Origin: Planktosalinus sp964469175
GTDB taxonomy: Bacteria > Bacteroidota > Bacteroidia > Flavobacteriales > Flavobacteriaceae
Assembly (NCBI GenBank): GCA_964469175.1
Contig: CAYXXY010000001.1
Location: forward strand, 62,001-126,000
Direction: 5' to 3'
Length of the DNA stretch: 64,000 bases
Below the pieces are notes generated by a model. That model saw only the letters and a program-made list of their open reading frames with translations, did no database searches and was not told the origin of the DNA. The position numbers and the translations under genes were made by a program. This document shows positions 27,066 through 37,700 of this stretch, one piece after another (within the stretch, counting starts at the first letter, position 1; each line of letters opens with the position of its first letter).

Positions 27066-28360
27066 GCTTACTGCCAAAAATAGAAACCGCTTCGAGAGAA
27101 GAAATAGTGACTTTTCAAAACCAAAAGCTAGCCAAGCAACTCAGGTACCTCTCTGAGCATTCACCCTACTATAAAGCACTTTTCAGCAAGGAAAATATTG
27201 ACATTGATTCTATCAAAACTTTGGATGACCTGGTTAAATTACCGGTGACCACCAAAACAGATTTGCAGGAACACAATGACGAATTCTTTTGTGTGCCAAA
27301 ATCAAAAATAATTGATTATGTAACCACTTCAGGAACTTTGGGAAAGCCGGTCACATTTGGTTTGACCGACAATGATTTGGAGCGACTCACATATAATGAA
27401 GCCGTTTCTCTGGCTTGCGCCGGAATTCAAAAAGGGGATGTGGTGCAGCTTATGACCACTTTAGACCGAAGGTTTATGGCGGGGCTGGCATATTTTCTCG
27501 GTTTACGGAAAATAGGCGCTGCGGCAGTTCGTGTGGGCGCCGGAATCCCAGAATTGCAATGGGATTCCATTTTAACTTACCAACCCAAGTATCTGATTGC
27601 TGTTCCGTCATTCCTGCTGAAAATGATTGAATATGCCGAAAAAAACAATATCGACTACAATGCATCGAGCGTCAAGGGAGTGGTTTGTATTGGAGAAACC
27701 TTGAGAGATCAGGATTTTTTGCCCAACCAACTCACAAAAAAAATCACTGAAAAATGGAATATTAAACTGTATTCCACTTATGCATCAACCGAGATGTGCA
27801 CTGCCTTTACTGAATGTGAAGCGATGCAGGGCGGCCACCTGCACCCCGAGTTAATCATTGCCGAAGTTTTAAATGATGAAAATGTTCCTGTAAAAAATGG
27901 TGAACTGGGCGAACTCACGGTTACTACGCTGGGCATTGAAGCCATGCCACTTTTGCGTTTTAAAACCGGGGATATTGTAAAAGCACATGATGAACCTTGC
28001 AGTTGTGGCAGAAATACACTCAGGCTGGGACCGGTTATGGGAAGAAAACAGCAAATGATAAAATACAAGGGCACGACGCTCTACCCGCCTGCAATGCATG
28101 ACCTGATGACCTTTTTTGAGCAAATACAGCTGCATCAAATTGAAATTTCTACCAATGAAGTAGGCACAGATGAAATTGTAATAAAAATTGCATCCCCAAA
28201 TACCACTGACGAATTTTTAGACGAAATCAAAGACCACTTCAGGGCAAAGCTGCGCGTTACACCAAAAATTGAACTTATAGATTTTGAAGTGCTTGAAAAA
28301 ATGGTGATGCTTCCGGCAAGCAGAAAACCGCTGACTTTTATTGACAGACGAAAACAGTAA
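27062..28360 (+). CDS. AMP-dependent ligase, PaaK-like
   Basis: A 432-aa adenylate-forming enzyme of the phenylacetate-CoA ligase family: TTSGTLGKPVTFGLT (ATP phosphate loop) near residue 90, YASTEMC near 240, RFKTGDIV near 300, and a CSCG motif near 312-318. It would activate an aromatic carboxylate as the acyl-AMP and load it on CoA or ACP; 4-hydroxybenzoate or 4-coumarate would be expected starters for an aryl polyene. It is the last + strand gene, ending 3 bp from a convergent gene. Confidence 0.88.
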   Translation: MSLLPKIETASREEIVTFQNQKLAKQLRYLSEHSPYYKALFSKENIDIDSIKTLDDLVKLPVTTKTDLQEHNDEFFCVPKSKIIDYVTTSGTLGKPVTFGLTDNDLERLTYNEAVSLACAGIQKGDVVQLMTTLDRRFMAGLAYFLGLRKIGAAAVRVGAGIPELQWDSILTYQPKYLIAVPSFLLKMIEYAEKNNIDYNASSVKGVVCIGETLRDQDFLPNQLTKKITEKWNIKLYSTYASTEMCTAFTECEAMQGGHLHPELIIAEVLNDENVPVKNGELGELTVTTLGIEAMPLLRFKTGDIVKAHDEPCSCGRNTLRLGPVMGRKQQMIKYKGTTLYPPAMHDLMTFFEQIQLHQIEISTNEVGTDEIVIKIASPNTTDEFLDEIKDHFRAKLRVTPKIELIDFEVLEKMVMLPASRKPLTFIDRRKQ

Positions 28361-28363
28361 GGG

Positions 28364-29209
28364 TTAGTTTTTAATAAATTCCAGGCAATCCTTTAATATT
28401 GCAACATAACTATTCGGCAATTTGTCCTCAAGCCACGGATGTTTTACATTAAACACATGGTCTGCACCTTCAATAATTTTTAAACTACTGTTTTTACTCC
28501 AGCTGTGAATGGCTTTAGCTTCATCAAGAGGAACTGCGGCATCTTCGGTGCCATGAATAATGAGGTGGGGCTTATTTAATGATTTGGCTGCACGTTCAAT
28601 GTTTAACCGTTCAGCATTGTTGTAGATGTCTTCGGCAATTTGATAGTAAAGAGGAAGTTTTTGTTTGGTTCGGGTGTTTTCAACATAAATGATACCTTCA
28701 TTTTTCCAGTAATTGTATGTTTTTTCGTCAATAAACCGTGCGCTGAAATCTGATACCCCTGCAAATGAAATCACTTTATCGATTCTTGAATCTTCAGCTG
28801 CTTTGATGATGGCAGTACCACTACCCCGACTGTGGCCCATAACTGTTAAAGTGTGGGATGATTTTAACCCGGGAAATTTGTTTTGGGTGTCTAGCCAGTT
28901 TAAAACAGTGTCCAGGTCATCGAGTTCCTTGGTGAAATTGTTGTTTCCAAAGGCTTCCAGATCAGTGAGTTCTTCAGGTTGTTGGGATGTACTGCCATTA
29001 TGTGAAAAGTTGAATTTGACACAATTCACCCCATTTTCTGCAAAAAATGCTGCCAACAGGTTGAAGGTGCCCCAGTCTTTAAAACCTTTAAAGCCGTGGC
29101 AATAAATTAATGTGTGGTTTGCTGTTTTGTTGGGGAGAAAAACATCTAAAATTATGGGCTTGTTGTGTTTTCTTTCAATAAGAATGTTTTTGTGTGAACT
29201 AAAAGGCAT
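28364..29209 (-). CDS. alpha/beta hydrolase
   Basis: A 281-aa soluble hydrolase: nucleophile Ser127 in GHSRG, an oxyanion HG in YCHGFKG near residue 38, the Asp in HGTEDAAVP near 227, and the His in GADHVF near 255. The N-terminus has no signal, so it is cytoplasmic. It overlaps the nuclease-like gene by 11 bp. The family hydrolyses esters and related bonds; its substrate is not predictable. Its orientation, convergent with the pigment cluster, suggests it is not a pathway gene. Confidence 0.88.
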   Translation of the reverse strand: MPFSSHKNILIERKHNKPIILDVFLPNKTANHTLIYCHGFKGFKDWGTFNLLAAFFAENGVNCVKFNFSHNGSTSQQPEELTDLEAFGNNNFTKELDDLDTVLNWLDTQNKFPGLKSSHTLTVMGHSRGSGTAIIKAAEDSRIDKVISFAGVSDFSARFIDEKTYNYWKNEGIIYVENTRTKQKLPLYYQIAEDIYNNAERLNIERAAKSLNKPHLIIHGTEDAAVPLDEAKAIHSWSKNSSLKIIEGADHVFNVKHPWLEDKLPNSYVAILKDCLEFIKN

Positions 29210-31940
29210 ATTGTTTTATTTCTTTTTCAGTAAATGGAATAGTGGGGTTGCAAATTTCGACAATTATTTTGTTTAGTTCTTTCTTAAAATCGGTTAAAGT
29301 TTGTTGAAAAATCAGGTCAGGACTTCCTTCAGGATTTACTTTGTTGTTGAAGGGCATGAATCCCGCATTCAAATTTCTGAATGAAAGTATGCCTGCCCGG
29401 GTATTTCCGAAATTTAGAGCTTGTTCAGACATCAGTGCATAGGCCAAAACCTGAATTTTCTTACTGTGTTTGTCATAATCAGAAAAAAGGGATTCCCAGT
29501 CACTCAGGTTTAAATCTGTTTGCTTCACCAGGCCGGTTTTATAGTCGATGATTCTTGTTGTTCCATTGAAGGTATCTATGCGGTCAACGGTTCCTCTCAG
29601 TTTTATCGGGAAATCCAGTTCGGGGATGTCTAATGGAGCCTCCAGTTTGTTTTCAAGAGACTTTATGATGAGTTCATTCCCCTGTTGAATTTCAAGGATT
29701 TCCATTTTCAGAAAACTGTGGACATAGCGTTTGGAAATTTCAAAAATAATTTTGTTTTTTCCGCTTTCAATGTTGCCTTCTTTAAAAGTATTTTGAAACT
29801 CAGCAGCCACTTGTCCATCCACTTTTTGTTGAAGTTGCTTTATGATATCTGTCGAAAGAATTTCGTTGATAAATGGCTTGTATAGGTTTTCCAGGGTGTT
29901 GTGAACGATGGTCCCTAAAGTGTTTGCCGCAACCGTTTCTTCTATTTCTTCAACATCCCGAATGTCAAGTATGTACCGGTCATAAAAGTCAATAGGGTTC
30001 CTGATATAAGTGGTTATAGCCGAAGGAGAGAGCCCGCTTGCCACAAGTTTTTTGAGGTGTTCTATAACGAAAGGTGTTTTTTCTATTTGTTTCAGAGCTT
30101 TTTCCGGAATGTCAATTTTTGGGGTGTAAACATATTCTTTAACTATGTGTGAGGCCGGGCTTTCATATGCGATTTGCATTAAAAACCTGCTTTTCTCCCC
30201 GGCGTTTAAGCCGCTGCTGTGGTTATTGTATAAAAGGTCTATGTTTATGGCACGATGCAACAGGCTGTAAAAATGATAGGTATAAACAGCGTCTTTTTCT
30301 TTATGAGTGGGCAGGTTGAATTCTTTTTTTAGGTCAAAAGTGATGAATGATTTATTGCTTTTTCCTGCCGGTAATGTCCCTTCATTGGCAGAAAGCAAAA
30401 TAACCCGTTCAAAATCCAGGGAGCGGGTTTCAAGCAATCCCATAATTTGAAGCCCCTGATAGGGCTCGCCTTTAAAGTCTATGGATGTTAAGGACGTAAC
30501 TTCCTTAAAGAGTTGATAAAGTGTTTTTATGGTTTTTATGTGAGAAAACTTGTTATTGAGGGTTTCAAGTTTGTTCCATACCTCATAGAGTTTATAGAGT
30601 GCCTGGATCAAAATATCATTATTGCTTTGTGTTTCTTTCAAAGAAAGCAAAATTTGCTTTGCGTTGGAAATCATACGATCAACTGAAACATTTTCGGGTG
30701 AAAAAATGGAATAAATGTTTTTCATTTCCTCTTCGGTCGCAAGAGAAGTAATGAGGGAATAATTTATGTGGGTCAGATTTCTTTCACGAAGGGTTTTATT
30801 AATTTGATTTGCACTATTGGGAACTACAAACATGCTCAATGGATGATTTAGAATTGCTAAAACATCTTTATAGTAAAATGACATTTGTTCGTCACGATGA
30901 ATTTTTAAAATTGAATCAAAAAATGAAGTAGCAGGAATTGATTTTAAAGGCAAACCCATAGTGATATTCACTGCTTTTATGTTTTGCGGAAGCGAATTTA
31001 ACATTGGAATAAGCAAATTTTCATCTGCGAGGACAAGTGCTGTTTTTACCAGTTCATTTTCTGGGAGGGTTTTTAAAATTTCAGAAGCACATTTTACCTG
31101 ACCCAGATTTTTGGAGCACCCGGTGATATTGATGGATTTGGGTTGCTCAAAGTAATTGGATACAGTGAGAAAAGGATTGTCTTTATAGTGTTTCCAGGTT
31201 TTTTTAATTTGCCTTAAAAACAATGAAGCACTGTGATAGGGTTTATTCATAAAGTAAGCTTCAGCGTCCCAGTAAACGTATGTGCTTCCACTATCCAACA
31301 TTTCCTGAAAAATGACTTCTTCTGCCTTATTTAGTGCGTTAAAGCCTATGAAAATATGGGGCTTGTTTTTTTTGGATTGAATATAGTGTTCAATATTACC
31401 GGCGGCTTCCCTGTAAACCAATCCCTGATGGGCAAACCCTTTTTGTTTTGACTTTTCTGAAAAATTATTATACAGTCCGGGCAGGGAATTCCAAAAAGAA
31501 AGGTAGTTTTTTATTAAAGGTGTTTTTTGGTCATTGAGATACCAATGTTCAACTTCTTTGATTTCGTTGAGGTAATTGAAAAAGCGTTTTTGGTCAATCA
31601 GGTTTCTGTCGATTTCATTAAAATCATCTACCAATACTGATGCCCAACTTGAAAAGCTTTCAAAGCTCTCTTTCTCAAAAATTGACTTTTCATTTAAATA
31701 AACATCATAAAATTCAAACAGGAGTTCAATTGATGAAGCAATTTTTAAATCGGCAATATTTTCAATTAACTCTTCAATACTCAAAATTTCAGGAGCAAAT
31801 TGTGCGTGGGAATTTTGAGAAAGAATTTCTCTTTTGAGGAAAGTACCGGCTCTTTTACTGGGTAATACAAAAACAAAATTGGATAGATTTTGATTTGATT
31901 TCAGAAGCTCAGTAACAATTTCATTTATGTATGTGGTCAT
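29199..31940 (-). CDS. AddB-like PD-(D/E)XK nuclease subunit
   Basis: A 913-aa protein with an inactivated helicase-like N-terminal half (FVLPSKRAGTFLKREI) and a C-terminal nuclease domain. The nuclease motif is LRGTVDRIDTFNGTTRIIDYKTG near residues 775-797, with Asp and the following DYK. I see no four-Cys iron-sulfur motif around the nuclease. It fits the AddB/RexB-like partner of AddA (37916). The pair would process double-strand DNA ends for recombination. The two subunits are separated here by ompA and kbl. Confidence 0.82.
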   Translation of the reverse strand: MTTYINEIVTELLKSNQNLSNFVFVLPSKRAGTFLKREILSQNSHAQFAPEILSIEELIENIADLKIASSIELLFEFYDVYLNEKSIFEKESFESFSSWASVLVDDFNEIDRNLIDQKRFFNYLNEIKEVEHWYLNDQKTPLIKNYLSFWNSLPGLYNNFSEKSKQKGFAHQGLVYREAAGNIEHYIQSKKNKPHIFIGFNALNKAEEVIFQEMLDSGSTYVYWDAEAYFMNKPYHSASLFLRQIKKTWKHYKDNPFLTVSNYFEQPKSINITGCSKNLGQVKCASEILKTLPENELVKTALVLADENLLIPMLNSLPQNIKAVNITMGLPLKSIPATSFFDSILKIHRDEQMSFYYKDVLAILNHPLSMFVVPNSANQINKTLRERNLTHINYSLITSLATEEEMKNIYSIFSPENVSVDRMISNAKQILLSLKETQSNNDILIQALYKLYEVWNKLETLNNKFSHIKTIKTLYQLFKEVTSLTSIDFKGEPYQGLQIMGLLETRSLDFERVILLSANEGTLPAGKSNKSFITFDLKKEFNLPTHKEKDAVYTYHFYSLLHRAINIDLLYNNHSSGLNAGEKSRFLMQIAYESPASHIVKEYVYTPKIDIPEKALKQIEKTPFVIEHLKKLVASGLSPSAITTYIRNPIDFYDRYILDIRDVEEIEETVAANTLGTIVHNTLENLYKPFINEILSTDIIKQLQQKVDGQVAAEFQNTFKEGNIESGKNKIIFEISKRYVHSFLKMEILEIQQGNELIIKSLENKLEAPLDIPELDFPIKLRGTVDRIDTFNGTTRIIDYKTGLVKQTDLNLSDWESLFSDYDKHSKKIQVLAYALMSEQALNFGNTRAGILSFRNLNAGFMPFNNKVNPEGSPDLIFQQTLTDFKKELNKIIVEICNPTIPFTEKEIKQYAF

Positions 31941-31953
31941 ACCATAAAAATAA

Positions 31954-31983
31954 GAAACGCCACTGAAATTTCAGTGGCGTTTC
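31954..31983 (-). terminator. intrinsic terminator after the ompA-like gene
   Basis: A perfect 30-bp palindrome in which the arm GAAACGCCACTGAAA is followed by its complement. On the - strand it is followed by a T-rich run (TTATTTTTA) and lies 24 bp after the ompA stop and just before the addB-like start. It should end the ompA transcript. Confidence 0.85.
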
Positions 31984-32007
31984 CAATATAATTATTTAAA
32001 AGTTCTC

Positions 32008-33417
32008 TTATTTCTGAAGAGAAATTTCAACACGTCTGTTTTGTTGTCTACCTGCTGCTGTAGTGTTTGGAGCGATTGGTCTGTCAAAGGCATAACCTTC
32101 AGAAGTCAATCTATTTGCATCCATTCCTATAGAGGTTAAGTAGTTCATAACTGAAGCAGCTCTTTCTTTAGAAAGTCTTTCGTTCAACGCTCTGCTTCCT
32201 GTATTGTCGGTGTGACCTTCAATGTGGAATTTAGCATTTGGATACTGCCTCATTACATCTACAATACTTTGAAGAGCAGCATAAGATTCCGGACGAATAG
32301 TTGCTTTTCCTATGTCAAACAAGATGGTTTTAGAGAATTCGTTTAATTGCTTGATTACTTCAGTAGTAACTTCAGGACAGCCTCTGTTTGCAACAGTTCC
32401 AGGTACATCAGGACACTCATCTAAGTGATCTGGCACACCGTCTCCGTCTCTATCTGGCCAAGGACAACCTTGGTTTTCTTTTGGTCCAGGTACTTCAGGA
32501 CACTCATCTAGGTGATCAGGGATACCGTCTCCGTCAGTATCAGGACATCCATTAAATTCTGGAAGACCAGGTACTGTTGGACACTCATCTAGGTGATCAG
32601 GGATGCCGTCTCCGTCAGTATCAGGACATCCATTAAATTCTGGAAGACCTGGTTCAAAAGGACACTCGTCTAAATGATCTGGAATTCCGTCACCATCAGT
32701 ATCAGGACATCCGTTAAATTCTGGAAGACCAGGAGTATCAGGACACTCATCCAAGTGATCAGGAATACCGTCGCCATCACGATCTTTCATTCCGAATTGG
32801 AAAACTATACCAGCAGAGTGCTGAAAGTGTTTAACACCATAGTCTTCTTCAAAAGAATGCTTATAAGTAGATTGAAGGTTAAGAGCAAGTGACTCTGAGA
32901 ACCAAATTTTTAAACCGGCAAGAACGTTAGCAGTTCCAAATCCAATTTCATCAACCCAAGTGTAACCACCACCAATACCTAATTGAGGGTCAAACCAAGA
33001 ACTGTTTAGGGCTTTTTTGAAGCTGTATTTTACTTCACCATCTGCTGCATAGTAAGTAAGGTCACTGGTAGTACCAAAGCCTATGTCACTTACATTTAGA
33101 TCGCCTAGTTTTTTAATTCTGTTTACAGAACCGGCAGCTGTGAAAATAAAACCACCACCCATGTATTTAGAGATGGCAAGCCTAGAAACTGAAGGCATGA
33201 TGTTCCAGTGGTCTTCAGCGTTAAAAAACTCATCAAAGATTTCACCTCGAAGTGTAGCAGGGATTCTATCATCTACCTCACCAACTGGAAATACATCAAC
33301 TGCGTTGACACCGATTTCAACGGCCCAACGATTGAACTCGTCTTGAGCATTTAAATTACTTAATCCAGAGACAAGTAAAAATGCAACTAATAATCTACTA
33401 AGATGTTTCATATTCAA
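32008..33417 (-). CDS. OmpA-family porin with thrombospondin-3 repeats
   Basis: The 469-aa protein has a signal peptide (ending LNAQ near residue 24), a beta-barrel domain to about residue 210, five Ca-binding type-3 thrombospondin repeats of 27 residues (core DGDGIPDHLDECP) at about 212-345, and a C-terminal OmpA/MotB peptidoglycan-binding domain (NAKFHIEGHTDNTG, NRRVEISL). It is a structural outer-membrane anchor common in Flavobacteriia. It has a strong promoter at 33446-33475 and a perfect palindromic terminator, so it forms its own transcription unit. Confidence 0.93.
   Translation of the reverse strand: MNMKHLSRLLVAFLLVSGLSNLNAQDEFNRWAVEIGVNAVDVFPVGEVDDRIPATLRGEIFDEFFNAEDHWNIMPSVSRLAISKYMGGGFIFTAAGSVNRIKKLGDLNVSDIGFGTTSDLTYYAADGEVKYSFKKALNSSWFDPQLGIGGGYTWVDEIGFGTANVLAGLKIWFSESLALNLQSTYKHSFEEDYGVKHFQHSAGIVFQFGMKDRDGDGIPDHLDECPDTPGLPEFNGCPDTDGDGIPDHLDECPFEPGLPEFNGCPDTDGDGIPDHLDECPTVPGLPEFNGCPDTDGDGIPDHLDECPEVPGPKENQGCPWPDRDGDGVPDHLDECPDVPGTVANRGCPEVTTEVIKQLNEFSKTILFDIGKATIRPESYAALQSIVDVMRQYPNAKFHIEGHTDNTGSRALNERLSKERAASVMNYLTSIGMDANRLTSEGYAFDRPIAPNTTAAGRQQNRRVEISLQK
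32385..32785 (-). repeat. 81-bp tandem repeats encoding thrombospondin-3 units
   Basis: Near-identical 81-bp units in the ompA-like gene, each encoding a 27-residue D-x-DGDG repeat. The spacing is exact between adjacent copies (for example CCGTCTCCGTCAG at 32525 and 32606). The repeat is coding, not a separate element, and could support copy-number variation by recombination. Confidence 0.85.
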
Positions 33418-33445
33418 TAATTTAAATTTTAAGTGTTAATTGTGG

Positions 33446-33475
33446 CAAAATTAAGTTGTTAAATATAATTAACAA
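33446..33475 (-). promoter_or_regulatory. promoter of the ompA-like gene
   Basis: Read on the - strand, TTG (33475-33473) is followed by a 19-bp spacer and TAATTTTG (33453-33446). This matches the Bacteroidota -33/-7 pattern well and lies about 30 bp upstream of the ompA ATG. Confidence 0.65.
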
Positions 33476-33534
33476 AACCAAAGCTACTAAATTTTTTATA
33501 ATAATTAGCAATATTTTTTTTAGAACTACGTTGC

Positions 33535-34728
33535 CTAAATCACTTCAAGCTCTTTTCCAACCTTAATGAAAGCCGCTAAAGCCCTGTTTAAGTGTTCTTT
33601 AGTGTGAGCGGCAGAGAGCTGTACTCTTATTCGGGCTTTGCCTTTTGGCACTACAGGAAAAAAGAAACCAATTACATAAATTCCTTCTTCAAGGAGTCTT
33701 TCGGCCATGATTTGTGACAATTTTGCATCATAAAGCATTACTGGCACAATTGCAGAGTCGCCATCTATGATGTCAAATCCTGCTTCAATCATTCCTTTTT
33801 TGAAAAATGAAGCGTTTTCTGCAAGTTTGTCTCTAAGTGTTGTGTCGTTTTCAAGCAGTTCAAAAACTTTTATTGAAGCTCCCACAATTGCCGGAGCAAG
33901 AGAATTTGAGAATAAATAGGGCCTTGATCGCTGACGGAGCATTTCAATAATTTCCTTTTTGCCCGTTGTGTAACCTCCCATTGCACCTCCAAGGGCTTTT
34001 CCCAGGGTTCCGGTAATGATGTCTATTCTGCCCATAACGCCTTTTTCTTCCAGCGTTCCACGGCCGGTATCACCAATAAAACCTGCTGCATGACATTCGT
34101 CAATCATAACCATTGCATCATACTTGTCAGCCAAATCACAAATTTTATCCAAGGGGGCTACAAGGCCATCCATTGAGAAAACACCATCGGTGACTATGAT
34201 TTTAAAACGGGCGCCCTTAGAATTTGCCTCAATAAGCTTAGCTTCAAGGTCTCCCATGTCACTATTTTCATAACGGTATCTGGCTGCTTTACAAAGCCTT
34301 ACTCCATCGATTATGGATGCATGGTTGAGCGAATCTGAAATGATAGCGTCCTCAGCACCAAAAAGGGGTTCAAACACTCCGCCATTGGCATCAAAGGCTG
34401 CCGCATACAATATGGTGTCTTCAGTCTGATAAAAGTCTGCAATTTTTTGCTCAAGTTTTTTGTGAATATCCTGTGTTCCACATATAAAACGAACAGATGA
34501 CATCCCAAAGCCGTGACTGTCCATAGCGTCTTTGGCAGCCTGAATGACTTCTTTGTTTGATGAAAGCCCGAGATAATTATTAGCACAAAAATTAATCACT
34601 TCCTGACCGGTGGAGATTTTTATTACTGCATCCTGTGGAGATGTGATTATTCTTTCTTTTTTAAATAGACCATTGTCTTTAATTTCTTGTAATTCTTTTT
34701 CTAAATGTTCTTTGATTTTACCGTACAT
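33535..34728 (-). CDS. kbl: glycine C-acetyltransferase (2-amino-3-ketobutyrate CoA ligase)
   Basis: A 397-aa PLP enzyme of the alpha-oxoamine synthase family: YLGLSSN near residue 52, VMIDECHAAGFIGDTGRGT near 207-225 and the PLP Lys244 in TGTLGKALGG. It cleaves 2-amino-3-oxobutyrate with CoA to glycine and acetyl-CoA in threonine catabolism. The length is normal (Escherichia coli Kbl is 398 aa). A candidate -7 box lies at 34746-34753. The partner threonine dehydrogenase is not in the window. Confidence 0.93.
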   Translation of the reverse strand: MYGKIKEHLEKELQEIKDNGLFKKERIITSPQDAVIKISTGQEVINFCANNYLGLSSNKEVIQAAKDAMDSHGFGMSSVRFICGTQDIHKKLEQKIADFYQTEDTILYAAAFDANGGVFEPLFGAEDAIISDSLNHASIIDGVRLCKAARYRYENSDMGDLEAKLIEANSKGARFKIIVTDGVFSMDGLVAPLDKICDLADKYDAMVMIDECHAAGFIGDTGRGTLEEKGVMGRIDIITGTLGKALGGAMGGYTTGKKEIIEMLRQRSRPYLFSNSLAPAIVGASIKVFELLENDTTLRDKLAENASFFKKGMIEAGFDIIDGDSAIVPVMLYDAKLSQIMAERLLEEGIYVIGFFFPVVPKGKARIRVQLSAAHTKEHLNRALAAFIKVGKELEVI

Positions 34729-34745
34729 ATATTCAATGTTTTTTG

Positions 34746-34753
34746 CAAAGGTA
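34746..34753 (-). promoter_or_regulatory. candidate -7 box of kbl
   Basis: On the - strand this reads TACCTTTG (TAnnTTTG consensus) 18 bp before the kbl start. A TTG lies 24 bp further upstream (34780-34778), longer than the usual spacing, so the -33 is uncertain. Confidence 0.4.
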
Positions 34754-34760
34754 TTTATTT

Positions 34761-37700
34761 TTATGAAGCTTGGTTGACAACCACCACTTCAACTTTTTCT
34801 TTGATATAGACCAATAGCTGTTGTTGAACCTTAAAACTCATAGCTTTCAGCACTTCACCATATTTTTTAATTTGATTTTTGTGCTCGGTATTTTCCAAAC
34901 CGGTTTTGTAGTCGATTATTGCAACCTGTTTGTTTCCAATAAAATTGATCCTGTCCGGCCTTAAGCTTTCTCCGGTTTGCGTAAAAATTTCTTTTTCGTT
35001 TAAAGACTCGGCATTAGGCTTAAAATATTCAGACAAATTGGGATGAGAAATCAAATTGGTCAGGATGATGTCCAAATCTTTCGCCTGGAGTTCTGAGAGT
35101 ACACCCGCAAGAATAAATTTTTGCAATACAAGGTCTTTGTCATTTACAGTGAAAATTTCAGCAAGTATATCGTGCAATAGGTCGCCTTTATCAATGGCTT
35201 TTTCTTTTTCGGTATTCCAAAGCAGGGCTTTCTTGGTCGCAATTTTTATGACATTTGTATAGGGGTTGTTTTCCGGGAATTTTTCTGTTGTAATTGTGTT
35301 TATGACATCATCTTCTTTTAAATCATCTGAAAGCTTTTCGGCTTTGCCAAATTGATATAAAGTTTTTGTGTCATCCCAAAGGTTGGTTTCATTTAAAAAA
35401 TGATGAAAAACAGAGCCTGTTCTGTTTTCTTTTGTAATTGAGTTGAAGTCTGTCAAAACATAGAGTTGCTCAACGGCTCTGGTCATCGCTACATACACAA
35501 TGTTTAGGGTGTCAAGCTCAGATTTCATTTTGATTTCCTCATAAAGTTCACGGCTGACTTCACCATAGTTTTCAAGTTCTTTTTTTGCTGGAACCAGCAT
35601 CTCAGAAAACCCGTTAAACTCATTTTCATCTATGGGCAACCAGATTTTCTCTTTGTGAGCAGTAACGATTTCATCGTCTGCATACGGATAGATTACTACA
35701 GGAAATTCAAGTCCCTTTGATTTATGCACAGTCATTATTGTAACGGCATCGATTTTGTCTGAAATTTCGACACTGCTTTTTGTTTTTTTGTCTTCCCAAA
35801 ATTCCAGAAATGATGTGATGGTATTAGATTCTTTTGAAGAAAACTCAAATACAAGTTCTAAAAACGATTGGATGTATGCCACCCTTTTTTTTGACAAAGA
35901 AAATGAGGCACAGATATTTTCGCACAAATCAAATAGCGGAATGCCGGAAGAAAACTCCAAGCTAAACTCAATCCCGAACATTTTTAGATTTTTTGAGAAA
36001 TCGATTTTGGAATAACTTAGACATTCCGTCAAAAAATCCGAAAGTGATTGACGGACTTCAAGGTGGTTGTGAAGGAAATAAAACACAGCTGCACGTGCTT
36101 TTTTGTCTTCAAAATTTTGAATGGTTTTTAAAAGGTTAATGATAAAAACAATTTCGGGGGCGCTTTCAAGCAACAATGCTTCAGACGAGATTATTTTTAT
36201 ATTGTTTTTAGAGAGAAACTCTGCAAGTGCGACGCCTTGATTGTTTGTCCTGACCAGGATGCAGATGTCACTTAGAGCATAATTTTGAGAAATAAGACTA
36301 TCAATGATTTCAAGTGTCTTTTCCTGATAGACGGTGTTTTTATCCTCTTCAGATTTAGGGTCAAGAAATTCTATGGAAACATAACCACCTTGTTTGCTTG
36401 TGGTTTTTTGAGAATTACCCTTTTCATAAAGTTCTAAGTGTAGCTTTGATGAAAACTTCTTCGCCACAAAATTAAAATAGGAATTATTGAAATTAACTAC
36501 TTCATCATAACTTCTGAAATTGGTGCCCAGTGTTTCTACATTTTTCTTTACCGATAAAAACGGGTTATAGTGTCCATACAGATTTATAAACTGATCGGGG
36601 TCGCCTCCGCGCCAACGGTAAATGGATTGCTTGGCATCACCAACAAGCAATAAGCTTCCTGAAAGTTGGTCACCTCCGGATTGTGAAAGCGCATTTTCAA
36701 TCAGGGGAATTAAATTGTTCCATTGCATTTGTGAAGTGTCCTGAAACTCATCTATAAAAAAATGATGGTATTTTTCGCCTAAACGCTCATATATAAATGG
36801 GGCAGGTTGATTTTTAATTTCGTTGTTGATTCGGGAGTTAAATTCAGAAATGGGTAAAATATTTTTTTCAGATTGAATATGGAGATATTCTGTATAAATA
36901 GAATTTATTAGCGAAATCGAATTGACATTTTGTAAAAGTAAATTCAAAAATCCAAGTTCTAAGAGGAGTTGGGCGGATTCTTCGTAAAGAGTTACAAATC
37001 CAGGCTCAAGACCATCAATTATGTTTTTAACTTCTTCTTTAACTCTTTGGGGGTATAATGAACCTGAACCAAAACTTTGTTCCCACTCACTTCCTTTAAA
37101 AATATCGTATTTTCCATTTGCAATATTTTGAAAATAGTTAGGAAAACTTTTTCTAGTAAAGTCTGAAAAATCAAGATTGTTTTTTGAAAGCACATCAAAA
37201 AATTCTACACTCAGTTGCTTTAAATGATTTTCTGTCGTTTGTTTTTTGGCTAACAAGGTCTTTTTTAGTTGAATAAAATCGGCGATGGTTTTGGATTTCA
37301 GCAGTTCAAAATGTTTCAGGTCGTTTTCGTTTCTTAGTATCTGACTAATTTTTTTTAAGTCTGAAGAAATGTCCCAACTTTTATCGTCATCTGCTTTTTC
37401 AAAACTGAAATCAAGAATCACTTTTGTAAGTTGCTCATCCTTTCCCACTTGTGAAATCACTTTGTCAACGGCTTCATTTAAAACAACATCAACTTCAAGC
37501 TCTACATCAAAATTAGAAGCCAACTTTAAATCCCTTGCAAAAGTGCGAATCAGCCTGTGGTTGAACCTGTCAATAGTTTCAACGTCAAAAAAACTGTAAT
37601 GGTGAAGAATAAACTGAACTGCTTTTTGAGCCCTGAGCGTGATTTCACTATTGTTGAGGTTTGTCTCTTTGCAAACAAGATTAAACATTGCCCGGTGCTT

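Noticed and set aside
41..28360. Horizontal transfer of the pigment cluster
   Set aside because: No integrase, IS element, tRNA or visible composition break borders the region within the window.
32385..32785. 81-bp direct repeats, CRISPR-like at first sight
   Set aside because: They are in frame, contiguous without spacers, and encode thrombospondin-3 units.
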